Shown piece by piece: positions 7,793-12,945 of a DNA stretch of 12,945 nucleotides. Source of the stretch: Candidatus Woesearchaeota archaeon (lineage in GTDB: Archaea > Nanobdellota > Nanobdellia > Woesearchaeales > UBA11576). A program made the translations under genes and the position numbers. The notes under the pieces were generated by a model. It ran no database searches. It saw nothing but the letters and a program-made list of their open reading frames with translations, and had not been told where the DNA came from. Numbering within the stretch: position 1 is the first letter of the stretch; every line of letters begins with the position of its first letter. The stretch lies in the NCBI GenBank assembly GCA_027083015.1, contig JALWQS010000128.1:1-12945 (forward strand). Direction: 5' to 3'.

Positions 7793-8207
7793 AGAGAAAA
7801 AAGAAGAGAACACCAAGAGACCCAGAAGAAGAGAAGCACAAGTAGCGGTAGAGTTCATACTGCTCGTAGGGTTCGTCATGATGGCATTCTTCGTGTTCGT
7901 AATATTCGTAAGAGAAAACTTTTCCGATACACAAACAGCAACCACGGGTTACCAGATAAAGGATATAGCAGTATCAGTACAGACAGAGATGAACAAAGCA
8001 GCAACCATGGAAGACGGGTATAGCAGAGCATTTGAGATTCCAGAAAATATTGACGGCACAGAATACAACATAACAAAAACCGGAGATTTTCTCATGTTCT
8101 CAACCGAAGATTCAGAATACTCAGTAACAGTACCATCATTCACAGGCATGGTAGTAAAAGGAAACAACCACATAGTAAAAAAAGACGGAAGTCTAGAGGT
8201 CAACTGA
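7776..8207 (+). CDS. Class III signal peptide (type IV pilin-like) protein, TTG start
   Basis: Probable pilus-like subunit of 143 aa. The start is TTG, supported by GAGG 8 bases upstream, and the gene overlaps the preceding one by 17 bp, so translation of the two is probably coupled. The 21-residue leader is very basic (KRPRRREA). Cleavage is expected between A21 and Q22, giving QVAVEFILLVGF with Glu at +5. The residue at -2 is Glu20 where Lys or Arg is usual, which could affect processing. One hydrophobic helix spans about 27-45. The outer part has IKDIAVSVQTEMNKAA, then EDGYSRAFEIPENIDG, which resembles a recurrent archaeal minor-pilin pattern. It has one sequon and no cysteines. The stop TGA overlaps the next ATG by one base. 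Assignment to the pilin-like class is good; the role is inferred from context. Confidence 0.87.
   Translation: MRSQTKEKKEENTKRPRRREAQVAVEFILLVGFVMMAFFVFVIFVRENFSDTQTATTGYQIKDIAVSVQTEMNKAATMEDGYSRAFEIPENIDGTEYNITKTGDFLMFSTEDSEYSVTVPSFTGMVVKGNNHIVKKDGSLEVN
8195..8200 (+). promoter_or_regulatory. Ribosome binding site for the gene at 8207
   Basis: AGAGGT ends 6 bases before the ATG at 8207 and lies within the previous coding sequence. Together with the one-base TGATG overlap it suggests translational coupling. Confidence 0.6.
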
Positions 8208-8704
8208 TGATGAAAAAAGGGGGGAAAGCACAGGTGTGGTACACCGACTTTATGATAGGCATACTCATATTCAGCATCGTATTAGTAACATACTTCTATT
8301 ATACAGAACAGACCAGCAATTCAGAAGAAAATACGGTAAACAACCTGATAATAGAATCAAAAGCCATAACAAACCAACTACTATCAACAGGCTACCCTAT
8401 AAACTGGACAAGCAACAACGTAAGCACAGTAGGACTTACTGATGGAAACTATAGGATAAACAACAACAAGCTGGCAAGCTTCAACAGCTGGTCATACAGC
8501 GAAAGAAAAGAAAAACTACACACGACGAAACAGTACTACTTCTATCTTGAATACCTGAACGGGACAAGATACAATAAATTATGTACAGACCCTCCAGCAT
8601 GCAACGATTGGAACACATCAGAATATCTAGTACAAGACTCAAGAGTGGCGATACATAACTCAAAGATCATAAGGATGGTAATATATGTCTATCAGAAGAG
8701 CTAA
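8207..8704 (+). CDS. Pilin-like protein with atypical class III signal (Asp at +6)
   Basis: Exported or membrane-anchored pilin-like protein of 165 aa. The short leader MMKKGGKA precedes a predicted cut between A8 and Q9, giving QVWYTDFMIGILIFSIVLV. There is no Glu at +5; instead Asp14 sits at +6. One hydrophobic helix spans about 15-32. The outer domain has the stretch STGYPINWTSNNVSTVGL, with RINNNKLASF following, a pattern I recall from archaeal pilin-like proteins. Two cysteines (C116, C122) could form a disulfide, and there are four sequons. Both M1 (8207) and M2 (8210) are possible starts; M1 overlaps the previous stop and is spaced 6 bases from AGAGGT. Probably a minor subunit; the name of the family is not known to me. 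Confidence 0.87.
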   Translation: MMKKGGKAQVWYTDFMIGILIFSIVLVTYFYYTEQTSNSEENTVNNLIIESKAITNQLLSTGYPINWTSNNVSTVGLTDGNYRINNNKLASFNSWSYSERKEKLHTTKQYYFYLEYLNGTRYNKLCTDPPACNDWNTSEYLVQDSRVAIHNSKIIRMVIYVYQKS

Positions 8705-8727
8705 AACAGAAAAAATGAGAAGATAAT

Positions 8728-10680
8728 ATGAGAAAATATCATAATACTAAAAACAGAAAGATCAGAATAAAAAGAAAAGAAGGATTGTTCTTCACAATAG
8801 ATGCGCTGATAGCAGCAATAGTCTTGATAACAAGCCTCCTGTTGATAACATCCTCTTACGTATCAGAACAACCAAGGACGGTGATAAACCACGCATCACA
8901 AGATCTTCTGAACGTGATATCAGAAATAAGGTTAGGAGAGATTAACAACACACTCATACAAGAGATGTACACCAATGGATCAATAACAGACCTAAATCAG
9001 ACAGTCATAGAACAACTAGGAGAATTCTGGGCGAATGATGAACTGCAACTGGCCAACAGCCTAGCACAAAACGTGACAGCAGGCATACTGCCGGACACAT
9101 ACGGATACTCAATAGTGATAAACAACGAGACCATCTACACGACAACAAAACAAGTGACAAACACACTAGTAAACTCAAAGAAGATATTGTCAGGGATACA
9201 AAAAGCCAAACCTATCAAAGGATTCGTATCAAAAGCAAGAGCCACATCAATAAAAAAGACGACAAACAAGATCATATCACTCTCACCAGAAGGTTCAGGA
9301 TGGGACGGGAGAGACTCAGACAAAGGATTTGTCTACATAACAAAATGGTTCAAGCTAGACCAGGGAATACAGATAAACAATGCGACACTATATGTATCGC
9401 TACATTTTGAGGATGATGAGAGCGACTATGACGTGATCAACATCAACAATGGAACGTGCATAATAACAAGAGATGACCTGAATCCGAGCGAAGAAGGATA
9501 TTTTGGGATAAGAGACGTTTCAGGATGCGTAAGCCCGGGAAACAACAACATAGTATTATCATTATGGAACGACGGCTATAATGCACATATACATCCAGGA
9601 ATGTACCTTGCAGTAAACTACAACACAACACAAAACATAACATACATAACAAGAGACAAGAGCGAAAGGTTCTACTTCGACAATGTAAAAAGCGTTGAAG
9701 GAAACGGCGACGGTTCAGGAGCATGGGCAGTACTGCCATTCCACCTCCCACCAGGAGCGACAGACATATCAGCAAAACTAAGACTGAACCTGCAAGATGT
9801 CAACGACCTGAAAGACAGGAGAATGTTTCACAAGTACAGAGACGCATACGATTTCAGGATATACATAAATTCAGACAGCACATACTACCAACAGAACGGA
9901 GGAGACTCCACAGACATAAACGACTGCTTATGGGACTCGAAAGCGTGCGGAACAGAGTACAACTACACAGGAACATTCAACATAACAGACAGGCTGGAAA
10001 CAGGAACAAACATCGTCGCAGTATACGTAAACTGTTACGGAGACACCGTAGGAGGCGATGGAGATACAATAATATACTCTGATGAGATAAACGACCCTGA
10101 CAACTCAAGCTATGTAGAACTGAACTACTCATTAACACCGACAGTACCCTACGGAGTCGTAGAGATAAGACAGACACACGAGTTCGGAGGATCACCAAGC
10201 CCGACAAAAGATACGAGTTTCACATTCCCATCAGAAGCGATAGCGATAAGCAACGTATTCACACACATAGCAGAACAATACTCATACATCGCAAGAGTAT
10301 ACGGAGACACATCAGACCCTCCAAACACATTAGTCTTTGAGTCACCATCAGCAAGAGCAGTACCGACAGATGTCTACATACCAGAAAGCAACCTTGACGT
10401 ATCAGAACTGGTCACAAACTACGTAAGATTAAAAGAGACCAGCAACAACGACATAAGACCAGAATCCACGATAGACTATGGCTTCTACGTGCCATCATCA
10501 GTAGGATACGGCAATGTCTTCAACACAGCAGAAGAAGCGAACAACGACGCGATGAACCGTCTGGAAGCGATCATGGGAAACTTCATCAACATATCAAATG
10601 CAGTAATAGAAAACGCCTCCATGACAGACGTACCATCCATGTGGGGACCAGCAACCATAGAAGTCAGAGTATGGAACTAA
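8728..10680 (+). CDS. Large pilin-like surface protein with class III signal and duplicated beta-rich domains
   Basis: Probably a large exported subunit, tip protein or adhesin of the pilus-like system; 650 aa. The 19-residue basic leader ends KRKEG, and cleavage before L20 gives LFFTIDALIAAIVLITSLLL, with Asp25 at +6. Residues 44-185 are a conserved-looking helical stalk (YVSEQPRT, then EINNTL, EQLGEFWAND and SGIQKAKPIKGF), which I recall as typical of DPANN proteins of this kind. Two beta-rich segments of similar layout follow (about 212-299 and 345-468), jelly-roll or galactose-binding-like in appearance. A C-terminal domain ends SMWGPATIEVRVW. Five cysteines (244, 267, 400, 407, 436) lie in the two beta segments. 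I count 15 N-X-S/T sequons. The ATG at 8728 lies 23 bp after the previous stop with only a weak ribosome site. Ligand and exact role are unknown. Confidence 0.88.
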   Translation: MRKYHNTKNRKIRIKRKEGLFFTIDALIAAIVLITSLLLITSSYVSEQPRTVINHASQDLLNVISEIRLGEINNTLIQEMYTNGSITDLNQTVIEQLGEFWANDELQLANSLAQNVTAGILPDTYGYSIVINNETIYTTTKQVTNTLVNSKKILSGIQKAKPIKGFVSKARATSIKKTTNKIISLSPEGSGWDGRDSDKGFVYITKWFKLDQGIQINNATLYVSLHFEDDESDYDVININNGTCIITRDDLNPSEEGYFGIRDVSGCVSPGNNNIVLSLWNDGYNAHIHPGMYLAVNYNTTQNITYITRDKSERFYFDNVKSVEGNGDGSGAWAVLPFHLPPGATDISAKLRLNLQDVNDLKDRRMFHKYRDAYDFRIYINSDSTYYQQNGGDSTDINDCLWDSKACGTEYNYTGTFNITDRLETGTNIVAVYVNCYGDTVGGDGDTIIYSDEINDPDNSSYVELNYSLTPTVPYGVVEIRQTHEFGGSPSPTKDTSFTFPSEAIAISNVFTHIAEQYSYIARVYGDTSDPPNTLVFESPSARAVPTDVYIPESNLDVSELVTNYVRLKETSNNDIRPESTIDYGFYVPSSVGYGNVFNTAEEANNDAMNRLEAIMGNFINISNAVIENASMTDVPSMWGPATIEVRVWN

Positions 10681-10692
10681 AAAACATAGAAG

Positions 10693-11667
10693 ATGAAAAA
10701 CAAGCTGATAAAAAACAAGAAAGGAATATTCTTCACACTCATAGCAATAGGACTGCTAGGACTGGTCCTGTACTCATACTCAGTAACATACGCCTATTCT
10801 ATGCAAGAAAAAACAGCAGTCATAGAAACAAGGATCGACACCATGAACAGGCTCATAAAAGAGATAGACTCGGATATGGAAAACGCAATATATATCGTGT
10901 CATATAGAGCGATAATAAGCATGGAAGACTATGTGGCCAATACAGGAACATTCGTGGACAACACACAAAATACGTTCAAAGAACTGTTCATAAACGGGAC
11001 GATAGACGGGCAGAACCAAAGCCTTATGGAAAACAACACCATAAAAGACTGGATGAGGAAGATAAACGCAAGTGCCAATGCAATAGGCGTGTACATGAAC
11101 ATAAACATAGAAAACGTCAGTATCAGACAAGCAAGCCCCTGGAAAGTAAAGATAGAGGTAAATGCTACAATAAACCTATCAGACATAAAAGCAACAGCAA
11201 ACTGGACACAAGACAAACAACTAAGCACAGAGATATCAATAATAGGGTTTGAAGACCCCTGGTACACAGTCTATACTAACGGTAATGTGCTGAAAAGGAT
11301 CAATAAGACAATATACGAAGGAAACTACACCAACAACGCAACAGGAGATAAGAACCTAAGAGACCATGTAGACAAAACAATGTACGCGAACTGGACCGGG
11401 GCACCAAGCTTTCTGATGAGGTTTGAGAACAATTTCAACAAGAGCATCTACGGCATAGAAAGCTTCGTCAACAAAACAGAGGTATCACCATACTACTCAT
11501 GTCCGACAGAGACCAGCTCCATAGATAACATATACTGGCAATGCAACGTATCTATAGGAACTTATAAGATAGCAGACTGGCCAGGATTCAGGATAGACAA
11601 TGAAACAGACCAGTACAACAACACAAGGGTATACCGGTACATGACAGAAGATTACATAATCACATGA
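10693..11667 (+). CDS. Pilin-like membrane-anchored protein with very high sequon density
   Basis: Exported or membrane-anchored protein of 324 aa. The leader MKNKLIKNKKG is followed by IFFTLIAIGLLGLVLYSYS. The cut is expected after G11, and no acidic residue lies at +5 or +6, unlike the other operon members. A helical region follows (about 37-120, with SYRAIISMEDYV and FKELFINGTI), then a mixed domain containing SPWKVKIEVNATI and FEDPWYTVYTNG. Two cysteines (C270, C284) may pair. I count 17 N-X-S/T sequons, about one per 19 residues, so the outer domain is probably heavily glycosylated if an oligosaccharyltransferase is present. The ATG lies 12 bp after the previous stop, so the genes are cotranscribed. 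The last codons lie in a 12-bp direct repeat. Role unknown; a stalk or minor subunit is the inference. Confidence 0.86.
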   Translation: MKNKLIKNKKGIFFTLIAIGLLGLVLYSYSVTYAYSMQEKTAVIETRIDTMNRLIKEIDSDMENAIYIVSYRAIISMEDYVANTGTFVDNTQNTFKELFINGTIDGQNQSLMENNTIKDWMRKINASANAIGVYMNINIENVSIRQASPWKVKIEVNATINLSDIKATANWTQDKQLSTEISIIGFEDPWYTVYTNGNVLKRINKTIYEGNYTNNATGDKNLRDHVDKTMYANWTGAPSFLMRFENNFNKSIYGIESFVNKTEVSPYYSCPTETSSIDNIYWQCNVSIGTYKIADWPGFRIDNETDQYNNTRVYRYMTEDYIIT

Positions 11668-11681
11668 TTATAATCACATGA
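11656..11681 (+). repeat. 12-bp direct repeat with an internal palindrome at the end of the 324-aa gene
   Basis: ATAATCACATGA occurs at 11656-11667 and again at 11670-11681, separated by TT. The first copy contains the TGA stop of the upstream gene. The junction creates a perfect 12-bp palindrome, TGATTATAATCA (11665-11676). It may be a slippage duplication, an operator, or a TATA-like element (TTATAA) for the pilin at 11728. Confidence 0.75.
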
Positions 11682-11727
11682 ACAAAAACAAGCCAAACCA
11701 AATACGTTCAAAAGAAAAAGCAATAAA

Positions 11728-12210
11728 ATGACGAAAAACATGCTAAAAAGAAAAAAAGGACAAGCAGCAATGGAATTCATCCACACATATGGATGGGTCC
11801 TTGCTACAGTGATCATACTAGGAGGAGCAGCCATATACTACAATATGCACACAAACAAGCAGGTACTCCCAAAAGAATGCACAATACTATCAGGGATAAG
11901 ATGCGTGGATGTAAAAGCAGAAGAAAACCTGCTCACACTAGATCTGCTGAACGAGTTCGGATTCGCAATAAGCAACATAACAGCAAACATAACAGGAACA
12001 TGCAACAGCACAGCCAATACTACAGACGGAAACCCATACAACAATCCAGAATCAATACTAGCAAACCAAGAGATAAAACTGGTATTCGAATGCCAAAACC
12101 TGACAGGAAAAGAAGTGGAAGAAAAGATCAGCATCAGATACAGAAACATAGAAAGCGACCAGTTTCATATAAAAGTAGGAAACCTACAATACATAGATAA
12201 AGAACAATAA
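11728..12210 (+). CDS. Archaeal type IV pilin, best major-pilin candidate
   Basis: Probable structural subunit of the filament; 160 aa. The leader MTKNMLKRKKG is followed by QAAMEFIHTYGWVLATVIIL, with Glu at +5. This is the classical archaeal form K-G, cut, Q-A-A-M-E-F, then T-Y-G-W. After the helix (to about 38) the small outer domain has four cysteines (C51, C59, C92, C122), enough for two disulfides, and five sequons, four of them clustered between residues 83 and 97. It follows the previous gene by 60 bp, the largest gap in the operon, and that gap has a palindromic repeat. It may therefore be expressed partly on its own, as expected for a major subunit. Start M1 (11728) is preferred; M5 (11740) is possible, and neither has a clear ribosome site. 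Confidence 0.9.
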   Translation: MTKNMLKRKKGQAAMEFIHTYGWVLATVIILGGAAIYYNMHTNKQVLPKECTILSGIRCVDVKAEENLLTLDLLNEFGFAISNITANITGTCNSTANTTDGNPYNNPESILANQEIKLVFECQNLTGKEVEEKISIRYRNIESDQFHIKVGNLQYIDKEQ

Positions 12211-12312
12211 AGAAACAATAAGAAGAGAACAGAAAAAAGAAGCAAGAGAAAAAATTCTTCAATAACCAATAATTGTCTAAAAAGGCAAATAATAGCAGAA
12301 CAAAGCAAAACC

Positions 12313-12320
12313 TTTTTAAA
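12313..12320 (+). promoter_or_regulatory. TATA-like element (or T5 terminator) upstream of the winged-helix gene
   Basis: TTTTTAAA in the 170-bp gap between the pilin and the winged-helix gene. As a TATA box it would start transcription near 12343, about 38 nt before the ATG at 12381. Its T5 run could instead help end the operon transcript. No other T-run is seen in the gap, so some read-through is possible. Confidence 0.4.
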
Positions 12321-12368
12321 CAAAAATACCCTAAAGCACCATATTCATCTGAAAACATCTAAAAAGAT

Positions 12369-12373
12369 GGTGG
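12369..12373 (+). promoter_or_regulatory. Ribosome binding site overlapped by a small hairpin and a five-codon ORF
   Basis: GGTGG lies 7 bases before the ATG at 12381. Directly before it, CATCT (12356-12360) can pair with AGATG (12365-12369) around an AAAA loop. A mini-ORF ATG-GTG-GCT-AAA-CAA-TGA (12367-12384) overlaps the true start. Confidence 0.4.
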
Positions 12374-12380
12374 CTAAACA

Positions 12381-12945
12381 ATGAAGGTCATAGAGACAGG
12401 AGTAGATAGGCTAGTGAAGCTGATCGCAGAAAAAGGACAAGTATCTATAAGCGAAGCTGCAAAAGAACTGGGAATAAGCAAATCAAACATAGAAGACTGG
12501 GCAGATTTCCTGGCAGAAGAAGGGATAATAAGCATACAACAAAAACTGGCCACCACATACCTATGCGAGAAGAAGATAAGCAAGAAAGAGCTGGCAGAGA
12601 AGATAAAAGCAGTAAAAGAAGAGAAAGAAGCATTCGCAAGGACAGTAGAGAGTTCTATAAATTCTATGGAAAGAGATGCAGAAGAGATAAGACTTGTAGA
12701 TTCAGAATTCAAAGAGATCAAAAACCTGCTTCATGAGAACTTCAAAGAACTTGGAAAAAAGCTTGACAGGCTGGAAAACGCCAGAAAAACACATCATGAG
12801 ATCTTTCTAAGAAAACAGGAGACAGAAGAAGAATATGAAAAAAGACTCGCCAGTGTAGAAAAAACACTCAACAAGAACAAGAAAGAATACGATTCAGTAC
12901 TGATACATATAAGATCAGAGATGGAAAAGATCAAAAGCGAAAGAG
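12381..12945 (+). CDS. Winged-helix DNA-binding protein with long coiled coil, 3'-truncated by window edge
   Basis: Only the first 188 residues are present and the frame is open at the right edge. Residues 1-60 look like a winged helix-turn-helix: MKVIETGVDRLVKLIAEKG, then ISEAAKELGISKSNIEDWAD as the HTH pair, and a wing around EEGIISIQQKLATTYL. From about residue 66 the protein is highly charged and heptad-like to the edge, predicting a long coiled coil. I recall similar openings in DPANN genomes but no established function. The ATG is the first possible start, since a TAA lies two codons upstream in frame, and GGTGG lies 7 bases before it. It follows the pilin operon in the same direction after 170 bp. 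It could be a regulator of the operon, a chromosome-associated protein, or a cytoplasmic partner of the pilus; the sequence does not decide. Confidence 0.85.
   Translation, partial: MKVIETGVDRLVKLIAEKGQVSISEAAKELGISKSNIEDWADFLAEEGIISIQQKLATTYLCEKKISKKELAEKIKAVKEEKEAFARTVESSINSMERDAEEIRLVDSEFKEIKNLLHENFKELGKKLDRLENARKTHHEIFLRKQETEEEYEKRLASVEKTLNKNKKEYDSVLIHIRSEMEKIKSER

Noticed and set aside
10641..10907. 88-codon frame spanning the junction of the 650-aa and 324-aa genes
   Set aside because: Out of frame with two well-supported genes, rich in His and Arg, with no recognisable motif.
12134..12358. 74-codon Phe/Leu/Cys-rich frame on the minus strand in the gap after the pilin
   Set aside because: Phe/Leu-rich reading of A-rich plus-strand DNA; it overlaps the pilin 3' end and lacks a ribosome site.

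Overview
The window looks like part of the genome of a DPANN-type archaeon (Woesearchaeota/Pacearchaeota or a relative). This is inferred from gene content and style and was not tested by phylogeny. The evidence is TATA-box promoters at archaeal spacing, one of them apparently leaderless. There is also an archaeal-type SMC and RNase HII, a row of class III (type IV pilin-like) signal peptides of kinds I associate with DPANN genomes, and proteins rich in N-glycosylation sequons. No bacterial or eukaryotic signature, tRNA, rRNA, CRISPR array or insertion sequence was seen.

Layout. (1) 2-961, plus strand: the C-terminal part of a GT-B glycosyltransferase cut by the left edge. (2) 1013-7039, minus strand: a single-pass membrane protein with a very Cys-rich outer region (1013-2599), chromosome-segregation SMC (2724-6218) and RNase HII (6389-7039). 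Each has its own TATA-like promoter, so they are probably three transcription units. (3) A 273-bp divergent intergenic region (7040-7312) with three closely spaced TATA-like elements facing right. (4) 7313-12210, plus strand: six tightly packed or overlapping genes. Each encodes a basic leader, a prepilin-peptidase-type cleavage site, one hydrophobic helix and an outer domain. They range from small pilin-like proteins (143-165 aa) to a 324-aa and a 650-aa protein. (5) 12381-end, plus strand: the start of a winged-helix plus coiled-coil protein, cut by the right edge.

How it fits together. The six-gene operon probably encodes the exported subunits of an archaeal type IV pilus-like filament or surface complex. 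The last gene (11728) is the best major-pilin candidate, and the 650-aa and 324-aa proteins are likely large minor or tip subunits. The assembly ATPase, TadC-like membrane protein and prepilin peptidase are not in the window. The larger outer domains carry many N-X-S/T sequons, which suits the glycosyltransferase at the left edge, though a link is unproven. smc and rnhB are ordinary genome-maintenance genes.

A window-wide feature is that the plus strand is enriched in A and C at synonymous positions whatever the gene orientation. Plus-strand genes use A/C-ending codons and minus-strand genes use T/G-ending codons, which suggests replication-strand mutational bias.
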